Positions 1-9,821 of a DNA stretch of 46,462 bases are shown here, one piece after another. The position numbers were made by a program, and so were the translations under genes. The notes beneath the pieces are model-generated. The model saw only the letters and a list, made by a program, of their open reading frames with translations, was not told the DNA's origin and ran no database searches. Source of the DNA: Rhodopirellula sp. (GTDB taxonomy: Bacteria; Planctomycetota; Planctomycetia; Pirellulales; Pirellulaceae); assembly GCA_002701385.1 (NCBI GenBank), contig NZVD01000036.1, positions 1 through 46,462 on the forward strand, written 5' to 3'. Numbering within the stretch: the stretch's first letter is position 1; each line of letters begins with the position of its first letter.

Positions 1-2
1 AC

Positions 3-2966
3 TCGATCTTTTATAAAGCTGACGCATCAGGATTTACTCGGAACTCTATTTGGCTCTACCGCAAACGTCAGGATGGGAACCTATTGTTTACTTTGCAGGG
101 GAGGAGCGACGAATTAATTCGAATTGCAATCGACAATCCTGCTCTCTTGCAGGTGCAAAATTCTCGTACGTTTCACCATTTGGCTATTACCGTTAAACGC
201 TCGACTGAAAAGAACACGGGTAAAGTCACTGCATTCATTGACGGCAAGCAAGTCAACCAGACTTTGTTTACAGCCAGTCCGACTGTCAATAATTCCGGTG
301 ACCTATTCTTCGGGAACAACCATCAACTCAGTAGCCCCTGGGAGGGACGGCTAGACGAATTCGCTATCTATGACAAAGTCCTCAAGGCAGATCGCATTCA
401 GGAACACTATGAGGCCGGCAAGAAATCACTCACCCATGAGGTCACTCGCAATCCCTCTACTGAAGAAAAAGAAGCATTCTTCGAAACTCGCATCCGTCCC
501 GTTCTCGTAGAAAGATGCGTCACCTGCCACACTGGCGAGCCGGATGCAGACTCCCCACTAGCCACGGATTCTCGCAATGCTCTACTTACCGGAGGTGAAT
601 ACGGCCCCGCGGTTATTCCATTTCGAGCCGAAGACAGTCTCCTAATCGCAGCGATTCAAAAGACTCATAAAGAACTCCGCATGCCGCCAGACGACGGTGA
701 CGAATTAACTCGAAAAGAAATCCAGGATTTCTATCGTTGGATTAACGATGGAGCCGTTTGGCCGGGTTCCATGGATACACCTGTCGCGGCTAAAGAACAT
801 AATGAGTCCACCGGCGTGCAATACACACCGGAATTGGATTGGGCGTTCTCCCCTCGAGAAGTAACCGAACCCCCATTGAGCCCTGATCCCAAATGGAACA
901 CCAATCCGATCGACCAATTTGTTGATGCCGCACGGCGAACAAAAAAACTTCCGTTTAATCCACGAGCCACCAGAAACACGCTTATTCGCCGAGCTACGCT
1001 TGATCTCACCGGACTTCCTCCGACTAGAGAAGAAGTCCATGCCTTTGTAACAGACAACACGGAGACACAAGTGGCATTTGCAAAAGTGATTGATCGATTG
1101 CTGCAATCTCCCATGTATGGCGAACGCCAGGGGCGACTTTGGCTGGACATTGCCAGGTATGCCGATACTCAGGGTGATGTTGGCGACATTCCGATCCATT
1201 CGGCGTATCGCTATAGAAACTGGGTCATCAATGCACTTAATCGGGACATGCCGTATAACGCATTCATTCAAGCCCAGATCGCAGGGGACCTGCTTGCAGT
1301 TGATTCCTCCAATAGCGAACAGGCTAAAGATTTGAACGTTGCCACGGGGTTTATTTCACTGAGTCGGCGATTCGGAAATCGCAAAGCCGACAGTTTACAC
1401 ATGACGATCGAAGATACGTTAGACACGATCGGACGAGGCGTCATGGGCATTACGCTCAGGTGTGCGCGATGCCACGATCACAAATTTGACCCAATTCCCA
1501 CAGCCGACTATTACGGCATGTACGGAATTTTTCGGAGTACCGTCTATCCGTGGATGGGCATGTCAGATGAAAAGTCTCCGTTCGATTTGAATCCGATCGA
1601 TCCGCTCAGTAGTTCGACCAGCGAGGGAAAAGCTTACTGGGAATTAATCGCTCGTTACGAATACCAAATCAACAACCATCATCGACCTTGGTTAAAGCCA
1701 ACGCTGGACGCTTTTAAGAAAACTGACACCGAATTTAAACAGCGGCAAGCCGAATTGGCTGAACTTGAGAAGTCATCACCAGACTCAGAAGAAATCCCAG
1801 CATTACGTTCAGCCATTGAAGAATTACAGCAACAACGTGACGATCACCTTAACTTCCGTTCAGGAGCTTTCCGAGAACTGATGCTCCATGGATTAGCATG
1901 GATCAGAAGTGAAAAGGATCAATTAGGCAAGAACCCTCCTTTCGAATTTGTCTTTAGTGTTAGAGATGGCGATGCTGCCGATTCTCCGATTCACCTACGC
2001 GGCAATCCAGAAAATCCAGGGCAAACCGTCCCGAGACATTTCTTAAGTACGATCACTCCCGTGGCAGAAACTAAAATCACTGCTGGTTCCGGCCGCTTAC
2101 AGCTAGCCACCTGGCTCACTCGGGACGACCACCCACTCACGCCACGGGTCGTGGTGAACCGAATTTGGGCTCAGCATTTCGGCCGAGGCATCGTCGAATC
2201 TTTGGACAACTTTGGTCGACAGGGAAAACGGCCCACTCACCCTGAATTGCTGGACTGGCTAACTGAATCATTTGTAACCAATGGTTGGTCCATTAAAGCT
2301 CTGCATCGACAGATTATGTTGTCACAAACCTACCAATTAAGCAGTCTGGACGAGTCTCAGGAGGCTCTACTGACAGATCCGGACAACGTTTATCTGTGGC
2401 GATTCTCACGTCAACGTCTAGATGCAGAATCCATTCGTGACTCCATCCTATTCACTAGTGGCCAGCTCGATTTAACCCAGCCTGGTGCGCACCCACTGGA
2501 TCCGTGGTACAACACACGGTACAACCTCAACACTCCGTTCCACAAAGAGTATGACCATAACCACCGCAGTGTCTATCTAATCACGCAACGAATCTTCCGC
2601 CACTCACTGCTAGGTCTATTCGACAGTCCTGACACCAACAGTAGTACTGCCTCACGAAACTCATCAAATGTGCCCGCCCAGGCGCTGTTCCTGATGAATT
2701 CCAAGTTTATTGAAAACCAGTCGCATGCTCTGGCCGTGCGAACAGTGAACGCAAGACCCGATGACGACTCCAGGATCCGATGGCTATTCGAACATCTATA
2801 TAGTCGTGACATCGAATCCGACGAATTGACCGCCATTATGCAATTCCTCAAGAGTTACCGACAGACACCAACCTCAGGACCGGTCAGTTCCGCCACTGTC
2901 CTTCCCGAGTACCTAGCATTGTGCCGCGTTCTCTTGACCAGCAACGAGTTCTTCTATATCGACTAA
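3..2966 (+). CDS. LamG-PSCyt1-DUF1549-DUF1553 cytochrome protein, 5' end missing
   Basis: The frame is open to the left edge, so the true start and any signal peptide lie outside the window. The visible part opens with a LamG/concanavalin-like fold (ends near base 430, with the typical LDEFAIYDKVL strand). A PSCyt1 cytochrome follows with heme motif CVTCH at bases 516-530 and the downstream MPP residues. Next come a DUF1549 (PSCyt2) region containing RLWLDIARYADTQG and a CARCHDHKFDPIP motif near base 1460, and a C-terminal DUF1553 (PSD1) region with TPRVVVNRIWAQHFGRG. The architecture is the standard planctomycete one, and the role is inferred to be extracytoplasmic electron transfer or oxidation of an unknown substrate. 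The DUF1501 gene starts four bases after the stop, so the two are almost certainly cotranscribed. Confidence 0.93.
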   Translation, partial: SIFYKADASGFTRNSIWLYRKRQDGNLLFTLQGRSDELIRIAIDNPALLQVQNSRTFHHLAITVKRSTEKNTGKVTAFIDGKQVNQTLFTASPTVNNSGDLFFGNNHQLSSPWEGRLDEFAIYDKVLKADRIQEHYEAGKKSLTHEVTRNPSTEEKEAFFETRIRPVLVERCVTCHTGEPDADSPLATDSRNALLTGGEYGPAVIPFRAEDSLLIAAIQKTHKELRMPPDDGDELTRKEIQDFYRWINDGAVWPGSMDTPVAAKEHNESTGVQYTPELDWAFSPREVTEPPLSPDPKWNTNPIDQFVDAARRTKKLPFNPRATRNTLIRRATLDLTGLPPTREEVHAFVTDNTETQVAFAKVIDRLLQSPMYGERQGRLWLDIARYADTQGDVGDIPIHSAYRYRNWVINALNRDMPYNAFIQAQIAGDLLAVDSSNSEQAKDLNVATGFISLSRRFGNRKADSLHMTIEDTLDTIGRGVMGITLRCARCHDHKFDPIPTADYYGMYGIFRSTVYPWMGMSDEKSPFDLNPIDPLSSSTSEGKAYWELIARYEYQINNHHRPWLKPTLDAFKKTDTEFKQRQAELAELEKSSPDSEEIPALRSAIEELQQQRDDHLNFRSGAFRELMLHGLAWIRSEKDQLGKNPPFEFVFSVRDGDAADSPIHLRGNPENPGQTVPRHFLSTITPVAETKITAGSGRLQLATWLTRDDHPLTPRVVVNRIWAQHFGRGIVESLDNFGRQGKRPTHPELLDWLTESFVTNGWSIKALHRQIMLSQTYQLSSLDESQEALLTDPDNVYLWRFSRQRLDAESIRDSILFTSGQLDLTQPGAHPLDPWYNTRYNLNTPFHKEYDHNHRSVYLITQRIFRHSLLGLFDSPDTNSSTASRNSSNVPAQALFLMNSKFIENQSHALAVRTVNARPDDDSRIRWLFEHLYSRDIESDELTAIMQFLKSYRQTPTSGPVSSATVLPEYLALCRVLLTSNEFFYID

Positions 2967-2970
2967 TTCC

Positions 2971-4356
2971 GTGACAATATTTACTTCTAACATAACGCGA
3001 CGAGAAGCCATTCAACGAGCTACCGGTGCAACTGCTCTGGCAGCCCTGCCCGGAAGTTCCGCCGTCCTCGGCAAGGACCTGCCAAGCCCCCACTTTGAAC
3101 CACGAGCCAAACAGGTAATTGTTTTATACATGTCTGGTGGGTATTCACACGTCGACACATTCGATCCCAAACCTCGGTTGGCGGCAGAGCATGATACGTC
3201 GATTGGTTATGAGTTTGGAAAGAAAAACTTTGATCGCTACCTAAAAGCATCCAACTGGCGTTTTCGCCCAAACCAGCATTGTGGTACTGAGGTGAGTGAC
3301 CTGTTTCCACACATTCGCGAGCAGATGCACGAATGTGCCTTAATACGCTCGATGAATTGCGATCACATTGACCACGGAGAGGCCACGCTACAGTTACATA
3401 CCGGCAGCACTGGTTTTGCCATGCCTTCGTTGGGTTCTTGGCTGAGTTATGGATTAGGCACAGATAACCCAGCGATGCCCGGTCACGTCGTCATTTCCGA
3501 ACACCGCCCTTATGCAGGCCCCCAGATATGGGATTCGATCTTCCTACCAGGCAAACATGCCGGAATACAGATCACACCGGGAGAAAACCCTATTCCCAAC
3601 CTCAATCCCACCTCCGCCAAAGCCAATCAGTCTCTAGAGCTGGGCTTACTCCGGACCCTCAATCAACGTCATTTGAAACAGCGCGACTCTGACATCTCTC
3701 TCAAAGCTCGCATAAGCTCCTTTGAAACAGCCAACGGTTTGCAGGCAGAGGCCCCAACGATTATGGATCTCCGGCGGGAATCGAAAGCGACGTTTGAACT
3801 TTATGGAGCGAATCCGGATGAGCCGACATCGTATGCTGCTCAGGTCATTATGGCTCGGAGGATGATTGAATCCGGAGTACGTTTTGTGGAAGTCATTGAT
3901 GCCATTGGGGCCTGCCGCGACAACTGGGATGCAGCACACCGAGATATTGCCTCGCATGAAAAGTACGCGAAACGAGTCGATCAACCGGCTGCAGCCTTAA
4001 TTAAGGACCTTAAACAGCGTGGATTACTGGATGACGTCTTAGTTGTATTCTGCACCGAATTTGGGCGGACGCCATGGGCTCAGGATGGCAAAGGCACCAA
4101 GAGCCGCGCCCATCACCCTCATGCATTTTCGTGCTGGTTAGCAGGGGCTGGCATAAAAGGAGGAACGGTATATGGTGAGACAGACGATATTGGCAACAGG
4201 GTCGTTAGCGATGCTGTCCATGTACATGACTATCATGCCACCATTCTCCATTTAATGGGGCTCGACCACACTCGCCTTACCTATCGTCACGCCGGTCGCG
4301 ACTTTCGTCTGACCGATGTCCACGGCCGAGTAGTCGATGACATTTTAGACAGCTAA
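2971..4356 (+). CDS. DUF1501 family protein, Tat-exported
   Basis: A 461-residue DUF1501 protein (sulfatase/alkaline-phosphatase-like fold in family annotation). The N-terminus has a twin-arginine type leader (NITRREAIQRATGATALAAL), which implies export in folded form. Family landmarks are YMSGGYSHVDTFDPKP near residue 50, CTEFGRTP near residue 360, HHPHAFSCWLAGAGIKGG, and HDYHATILHLMGLD near the C-terminus. The start is GTG without a clear Shine-Dalgarno sequence. It lies four bases after the upstream DUF1553 gene, so translational coupling is likely. DUF1501 proteins are habitually paired with DUF1549/1553 cytochrome proteins in Planctomycetota, as here. The substrate is unknown. Confidence 0.93.
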   Translation: MTIFTSNITRREAIQRATGATALAALPGSSAVLGKDLPSPHFEPRAKQVIVLYMSGGYSHVDTFDPKPRLAAEHDTSIGYEFGKKNFDRYLKASNWRFRPNQHCGTEVSDLFPHIREQMHECALIRSMNCDHIDHGEATLQLHTGSTGFAMPSLGSWLSYGLGTDNPAMPGHVVISEHRPYAGPQIWDSIFLPGKHAGIQITPGENPIPNLNPTSAKANQSLELGLLRTLNQRHLKQRDSDISLKARISSFETANGLQAEAPTIMDLRRESKATFELYGANPDEPTSYAAQVIMARRMIESGVRFVEVIDAIGACRDNWDAAHRDIASHEKYAKRVDQPAAALIKDLKQRGLLDDVLVVFCTEFGRTPWAQDGKGTKSRAHHPHAFSCWLAGAGIKGGTVYGETDDIGNRVVSDAVHVHDYHATILHLMGLDHTRLTYRHAGRDFRLTDVHGRVVDDILDS

Positions 4357-4447
4357 CTATCGCTCGATAATTGAACCTGAAATCACCCGTTCGTAGGCGA
4401 GCCCAATTGGTTAAATGTCTCACTGTCTAACTGGAACAATTCTGCTA

Positions 4448-4478
4448 TTGGCACGAACCCGCTAGTTCTTAGTACAAT
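4448..4478 (+). promoter_or_regulatory. possible sigma70-type promoter for second DUF1501 gene
   Basis: TTGGCA (4448-4453) and TACAAT (4473-4478) are separated by 19 bases and lie 41 bases upstream of the ATG at 4519, in a 162-base intergenic gap. Spacing is two bases longer than ideal. Assigned by eye only. Confidence 0.35.
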
Positions 4479-4518
4479 AGGGGCAGAATTCTTCATCCGA
4501 TCCAAGCGAGTTTTTTTC

Positions 4519-5883
4519 ATGAGAATGCCACGTCGAGAATTGCTGAAGACATCCGCTGGGATGTTATCCTGCTCTCTGCCTCTATGGTTACAGATGCAGC
4601 GACAGTCTCAGGCTTCAGCGTTTAAAGCTCGACCTGGCAGCGGCAAGGCAAAAAACTGCATCGTCGTCTACTGCTGGGGAGGCATGAGCCACCACGAGAC
4701 GTTTGATCCGAAGATGGAAGCACATGCTGAGATTAGAGGCTCGTTTGGTACTATCCAAACAGCAACGCCGGGTTATCGAGTAGGCGAGCATATTCCATTG
4801 ATGGCACAGCAAACCGAAAAGCTGGCCATTATTCGGTCCATGCACCATTCTGATTCGGCACATGGTCGCGGTATGTACTGGAATATGACCGGACATAAAC
4901 CTCCTCGCGCCGGCAACATCCCCCCGATGCGTGAAGATTGGCCTTCTCTGGCGGCAATGGTTAGTTCGTTTCGTGATGCACCGCGAGGGGTGCCACGAGC
5001 TGTGCGTTTGCCATACCCGATGGTCGACAACGGAACATTACAAGCCGGCGAATACGGCGGCTTTTTAGGAATCAATTTCGACCCTGTTGTGGTACGAACT
5101 CCGGCAGGCAAGGAATGGGGTGGTGTCTCGCGCACACTAGGTAGTGAAGTTCTCGATCTGGGCGAAGAGAAAGACCTCCCACTTTTACAACGTCGTACAG
5201 AACTATTAGGAAAACTGGAGTCTCCTTTGAATCAGGAGGACTCCTTTACGAGCTTCGATCACTTCCGCAATCTGGCGACTGACATGTTGGTTAGTGGAAA
5301 GGTTCGTGATGCTTACAACCTTGACAAGGAACCTGCCAGTCTCCGTGAAGCCTATGGAGACCATATTGGTGGTCAAAGTTTACTACTGGCACGTCGTCTA
5401 ATCGAGGCAGGAGTGCCGATCACTCAGGTCATCTGTAGTGCAGGCGACCTTAATGGCGGTAACGGGGATATGTGGGACACTCACCGAGATAACTTCAATC
5501 GCCTTAAACGTGATCTTTTGCCCGTATGGGATCAGGGCTGTAGCGCGTTATTATCCGATTTAGAAGACCGAGGGATGCTTGAAGAAACTCTGGTTGTCTT
5601 CTTAACTGAATTCGGACGGACTCCAAAGATCAATGGAGCCGCAGGACGTGACCACTATCCCAATGTATATTCTGTCGCTTTGGCGGGCGGAGGAATTAAA
5701 GGCGGACACATCTATGGTAGCAGCGATACCAACGGTGCTTACCCACGTAACAACCCTGCCACTCCTGGCGACTTGCACGCCACCATCTTCAATGCCTTAG
5801 GCATTCATCATAATTCGGAAATCTACGACCAACTTGGCCGGCCCATTCCGATCTGCGAAGGGGAACCACTCCCACTACTCTAA
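4519..5883 (+). CDS. DUF1501 family protein, Tat-exported (second copy)
   Basis: A 454-residue DUF1501 protein. The leader MRMPRRELLKTSAGMLSCSL has the twin arginine, and a second in-frame ATG at 4525 is an equally possible start. Landmarks are VVYCWGGMSHHETFDPK near residue 55, SMHHSDSAHGRGMYWNMTGH near residue 115, LTEFGRTP near residue 375, GRDHYPNVYSVALAGGGIKGG and DLHATIFNALGIHH. It is clearly diverged from the preceding DUF1501 protein and is separated from it by 162 bases with its own candidate promoter. It is therefore not a recent tandem duplicate. The following inverted repeat (5904-5925) may end its transcript. Function within the family is not established. Confidence 0.93.
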   Translation: MRMPRRELLKTSAGMLSCSLPLWLQMQRQSQASAFKARPGSGKAKNCIVVYCWGGMSHHETFDPKMEAHAEIRGSFGTIQTATPGYRVGEHIPLMAQQTEKLAIIRSMHHSDSAHGRGMYWNMTGHKPPRAGNIPPMREDWPSLAAMVSSFRDAPRGVPRAVRLPYPMVDNGTLQAGEYGGFLGINFDPVVVRTPAGKEWGGVSRTLGSEVLDLGEEKDLPLLQRRTELLGKLESPLNQEDSFTSFDHFRNLATDMLVSGKVRDAYNLDKEPASLREAYGDHIGGQSLLLARRLIEAGVPITQVICSAGDLNGGNGDMWDTHRDNFNRLKRDLLPVWDQGCSALLSDLEDRGMLEETLVVFLTEFGRTPKINGAAGRDHYPNVYSVALAGGGIKGGHIYGSSDTNGAYPRNNPATPGDLHATIFNALGIHHNSEIYDQLGRPIPICEGEPLPLL

Positions 5884-5903
5884 CGGGCGTTCCTTTTCAG
5901 CAT

Positions 5904-5925
5904 CTGTATTCATCTCTGAATACAG
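5904..5925 (+). repeat. perfect 9-bp inverted repeat, possible weak terminator or operator
   Basis: CTGTATTCA (5904-5912) and TGAATACAG (5917-5925) form a perfect stem with a 4-base loop. The repeat begins 21 bases after the DUF1501 stop and ends 54 bases before the next start. The flank is AT-rich (CTAAAATCTATTTTC) but has no continuous T tract. A weak intrinsic terminator or a protein-binding site are both possible. Confidence 0.5.
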
Positions 5926-5979
5926 GCTAAAATCTATTTTCAATCACTATTCCTATCTCTTACTGATGGAACTCTTGCT

Positions 5980-8900
5980 ATGCAGCGTGTTCTCCTTTGT
6001 ATTGCTTTGACTCTTTTCACGGTTCAAACCTTAACGGCTCAGCCTAAGAATCTGGGAACGAAGCAACGCCCTATTCGCGCCTTACTGGTCTGCGGCGGAT
6101 GTTGCCACGATTACACACGCCAAAAACAGATTATCTCCAAAGGTGTATCGGCGCGAGCGAATGTCGTTTGGACACTCGTCCAACAGGGTGGAACCGCTAC
6201 GGATTCATATATCCCACTATACCGGGATAAAAACTGGTCCGAAGGTTTTGACATCGTCATTCACAACGAGTGTTTTTCGCACGCCAATAAAAAGGAATGG
6301 GTCGAGAACATCGTCCGCCCTCACAGCGAAGGCTTGCCAGCTATGTTGATCCACTGTGCGATGCATAGTTATCGCACAGGCGACGACACGTGGTTCGAAT
6401 TTGTCGGAATGCAATCTCCCGGACATGGACCACATTACTCGTACACCGTCGAAAACATCAAAAATGATCACCCAGCCATGCAGGGCTTTGGCAAGACATT
6501 TGTTGCCCCAAAGGGTGAACTCTATCACTCTATTAAATTATTCGACACGGCTACCCCGCTTGCCCATGCGAAACGAATGAGTGATGGGGAGCCACAGGTT
6601 TGTATCTGGACCAACAAGTATGGCAAGGGCAATGTATTCGCCACCACGGTCGGACATTACAACGAAACCATGTCTGAGCCTAAATGGCTTGATATGTTCA
6701 CCAAGGGACTCTTGTGGTCTGTCGGACTGAACCCTGCCGAGCACTTTACTCCTAGCACACCGGAAATTGATGCTGAAATCAAAGCACTTGTTAATGCTCC
6801 GGCAGCTCCACAGACAAACCCTAATAAACTGCCTATCGAATGCTGCGGTGCTGGAAATCTGGCATTCAAGCGTCCAACTTCTGCGCAATCCGAGGAATCC
6901 TCAAAACAGAATTTCGCCAAGAATGCCGTGGATGGTGATCTATCTACTCGTTGGTGTGCTGCCGGTGGCGGAATCGGCCAGTCATGGCAGGTGGAATTCG
7001 AAAAGGAATCTCACCTGCGGGCACTTAGAATTCACTGGGAAAAGAGTGATGCCGCCTACAAGTACAAGATTCATGTATCAGCAGACGGCGATAACTGGGA
7101 CGAGATCATTGATCAATCTGGTAACCAAAAAATTGGTCAAATCACTCCCCATACTGTCGATTCACCGAAAACGAAGTTTCTCCGGATTACTTTCCTTGGT
7201 GCCTCCAAGGGATATTGGGCAAGTTTTTGGGAAGTAGAGGCCTATGCCACACCAGAGCTGCCCGAACTGCCTAAGTCGCAATCTGCCAAGCCATCTACTA
7301 ACGCAACGATCGCTGATGTTCAGGCCCCTGATGGATTTGATGTCACACTGTTCGGAAAACCTCCAGAAGTAAACTACCCTGTTTGCATTGCATCAGCTCC
7401 CACCGGTGAAGTATTCGTAGGAGTCGACCCTCAGGGGTCCCTTGGCAAGGAAGACGGACAAGGCAAGGTCATTCGATGTATCGATACGGATGGTGATGGC
7501 CAGGCTGATCAATTCAACGAATTTGCCCGAATGGATCATCCTCGTGGCCTCTTCTTCGATAACGATTCACTTTGGGTCCTGCATCCTCCCACGCTAAGTG
7601 TATTTCATGACACCGACGGAGATGGCACAGCAGACAAACACGAAGAGCTCATCACAGGCATTAGTACTGACGAAGTCGAACGTCGGGGAGCGGATCACAC
7701 TACGAATGGAATTCGAATGGGCATCGACGGTTGGCTCTATATTGCCGTGGGGGATTTCGGATTCACCAACGCCAAAGGCGCCGATGGCCGCGTACTTGCC
7801 AAACGTGGCGGCGGAATTCTTCGCGTACGTCCGGACGGCACCGAAATGGAGATCTACAACTGGGGACAACGTAACATCCTCGACGTTTGCATCGACCCAC
7901 TTATGAATGTCTATACGCGTGACAACACGAATGATGGTGGAGGTTGGGATATCCGACTGAGCCATATCCATCAATCTGGAAACTACGGGTACCCTTCTCT
8001 GTATGTCAATTTCACCGAAGAAGGGTTGCCACCTCTGGCTGATTACGGCGGTGGGTCCGGGTGTGGCGGGATGTACCTGCATGACCTTCGGTGGCCCTCT
8101 CCATTTGGAGACGCTCTTTATACTTGTGATTGGGGCCGTAGCGAAGTTTATCGCCATAACCTACCGGCCAATGGAGTTACCTTTGACACACATCAGGAAG
8201 TCTTCCTGAAGATCCCTCGACCAACGGACATGGACGTTGATGGGAGTGGTCGCATGGTGGTTGCCAGTTGGAAAAACGGGAAATTTGCTTACAGTGGTGA
8301 AGACGTAGGTTTTGTTGCGATGATCACTCCCACCGGATTTGTTCCCAAACCGTTTCCCATCATGCCAGAACAATCCGACGAGCAGCTACTAGCACATCTG
8401 AATTCACCAAGTCACGTGTATCAAATACATGCTCAACGTGAGTTATTACGTCGAGGGCCAACGGAAGCCCGAGTTTCTGCTCTGGCGAACCAGGCGGCAG
8501 ACTCGAAACTGCCGTTACATGGACGCGTTGCGACGATCTATACCTTGAGTCAAATCGCAGAATTAGAGGCCCGAGACATCCTTCTGGCTCTGGCAAAACT
8601 CGCTGACGTTCGCGAGCACGCTTTACGAGCACTTACCGATCGCGATCATAACCTCGTCGACATTAGTCTCGATCCGTTTATTGATGCACTCAATGACAGT
8701 AATCCACGTGTCCGTGCTCAGGCACTTATTTGTTTGGGTCGAATTGGAAATCCGGCAGCCGGAGATGCGATCATTCCTCATACGCTCCGGGACGAAAACT
8801 ACCCGCTACCGATAGGCGAACCTTTGTACAAGCAGGCGGATCCTGGTCGAGTCCTATCCCATCTGGCCGTTCGAGCGTTGGAAAACTGCCAAGCGACCGA

Positions 8901-9813
8901 CGCATGTCTTAATGCTATTGAAGGCCCCTATTCGGCCGGCGCTTTTTGGGCATTGAAATATCTACACAATGAAAAGGCCGTGGATGGGCTGATTAAGATT
9001 CTCAGCACCACCAAAACCGAAGCAATTCGCCAAGAAACGATTACTACTCTTATCCGTCTATACCACCGCGAAGCAGATTACGAAGGTGGCTGGTGGGGAA
9101 CTCGGCCCGATCTAACCGGTCCGTATTATGATCGGCAGACGTGGGAGCATAGTGAGTCGATTGCCAAGGTGCTTAAGACGGTCATTCCCGATCTAGACGA
9201 CGCAGGTCAAGCCAATGCAGGCTCACAACTAGCAAGACATAAGGTCGAAATTGATGGCTTACAACAACTAGTAGCAGACGCCAACAAGCGAGCTGAAATG
9301 GCACCGATTAAGATTGCTAAAGCCGATCCTAATAATCCTGACCTAATCGCCAATCTCGAACTCGATATCTCCTCTTATCGAGCCAATGACTTCAAAGGAA
9401 ATCCCAAGAAAGGTGAACCGCTGTTTAAACGTCAAAACTGTATCGCTTGCCACACCACGGCTAATGGGCAAGTGCCTAAGGGGCCTCACCTGGTTGATAT
9501 AGGCAAGCGCTATAAGAAACATGAGCTCATCGAATCTATCTTGAAGCCTGAGGCTAAAATCGCTCAGGGGTTTGACACCTATGCGTTCATCACGGTCGAC
9601 GGCAAAGTCATTACTGGTTTTATAACCAGTGAAAGCGCGGACGAAGTCAACGTGCGTCAAACAAACGGGCTGCCGCTGGTACTTAAGAAAGAGGATATTG
9701 ACGTTCGTAAAAAGTCTGAAGGCTCGATGATGCCCAAAGGCCTTGTGGACAATCTGACTCCTGAACTACTCGCCGACTTAATCGCCTACCTACAATCACT
9801 CAAATCCAACTGA
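5980..9813 (+). CDS. ThuA-discoidin-PVC propeller-HEAT-cytochrome c fusion
   Basis: A 1277-residue exported protein with signal peptide MQRVLLCIALTLFTVQTLTA. Domains in order: ThuA-like (about 33-255, with LIHCAMHSYR and GKGNVFATTVGHYNETM); F5/8 type C/discoidin carbohydrate-binding-like (about 295-425, with NAVDGDLSTRWCA); PVC-type six-bladed propeller of the membrane-bound dehydrogenase type (about 445-800, with DHTTNGIRMGIDGWLYIAVGD); HEAT repeats (about 810-1060, RVRAQALICLGRIG); and a C-terminal cytochrome c with CIACH at 1154-1158 and the distal MMPKG methionine. The pieces are known in planctomycetes. Oxidation of a sugar-like substrate is inferred. It ends eight bases from the convergent DUF1552 gene. 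Confidence 0.93.
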   Translation: MQRVLLCIALTLFTVQTLTAQPKNLGTKQRPIRALLVCGGCCHDYTRQKQIISKGVSARANVVWTLVQQGGTATDSYIPLYRDKNWSEGFDIVIHNECFSHANKKEWVENIVRPHSEGLPAMLIHCAMHSYRTGDDTWFEFVGMQSPGHGPHYSYTVENIKNDHPAMQGFGKTFVAPKGELYHSIKLFDTATPLAHAKRMSDGEPQVCIWTNKYGKGNVFATTVGHYNETMSEPKWLDMFTKGLLWSVGLNPAEHFTPSTPEIDAEIKALVNAPAAPQTNPNKLPIECCGAGNLAFKRPTSAQSEESSKQNFAKNAVDGDLSTRWCAAGGGIGQSWQVEFEKESHLRALRIHWEKSDAAYKYKIHVSADGDNWDEIIDQSGNQKIGQITPHTVDSPKTKFLRITFLGASKGYWASFWEVEAYATPELPELPKSQSAKPSTNATIADVQAPDGFDVTLFGKPPEVNYPVCIASAPTGEVFVGVDPQGSLGKEDGQGKVIRCIDTDGDGQADQFNEFARMDHPRGLFFDNDSLWVLHPPTLSVFHDTDGDGTADKHEELITGISTDEVERRGADHTTNGIRMGIDGWLYIAVGDFGFTNAKGADGRVLAKRGGGILRVRPDGTEMEIYNWGQRNILDVCIDPLMNVYTRDNTNDGGGWDIRLSHIHQSGNYGYPSLYVNFTEEGLPPLADYGGGSGCGGMYLHDLRWPSPFGDALYTCDWGRSEVYRHNLPANGVTFDTHQEVFLKIPRPTDMDVDGSGRMVVASWKNGKFAYSGEDVGFVAMITPTGFVPKPFPIMPEQSDEQLLAHLNSPSHVYQIHAQRELLRRGPTEARVSALANQAADSKLPLHGRVATIYTLSQIAELEARDILLALAKLADVREHALRALTDRDHNLVDISLDPFIDALNDSNPRVRAQALICLGRIGNPAAGDAIIPHTLRDENYPLPIGEPLYKQADPGRVLSHLAVRALENCQATDACLNAIEGPYSAGAFWALKYLHNEKAVDGLIKILSTTKTEAIRQETITTLIRLYHREADYEGGWWGTRPDLTGPYYDRQTWEHSESIAKVLKTVIPDLDDAGQANAGSQLARHKVEIDGLQQLVADANKRAEMAPIKIAKADPNNPDLIANLELDISSYRANDFKGNPKKGEPLFKRQNCIACHTTANGQVPKGPHLVDIGKRYKKHELIESILKPEAKIAQGFDTYAFITVDGKVITGFITSESADEVNVRQTNGLPLVLKKEDIDVRKKSEGSMMPKGLVDNLTPELLADLIAYLQSLKSN

Positions 9814-9821
9814 CCGGATAC

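Noticed and set aside
705-1271. 188-residue minus-strand frame inside the DUF1549 region
   Set aside because: It is antisense to clearly conserved PSCyt2 sequence and has no recognisable domain.
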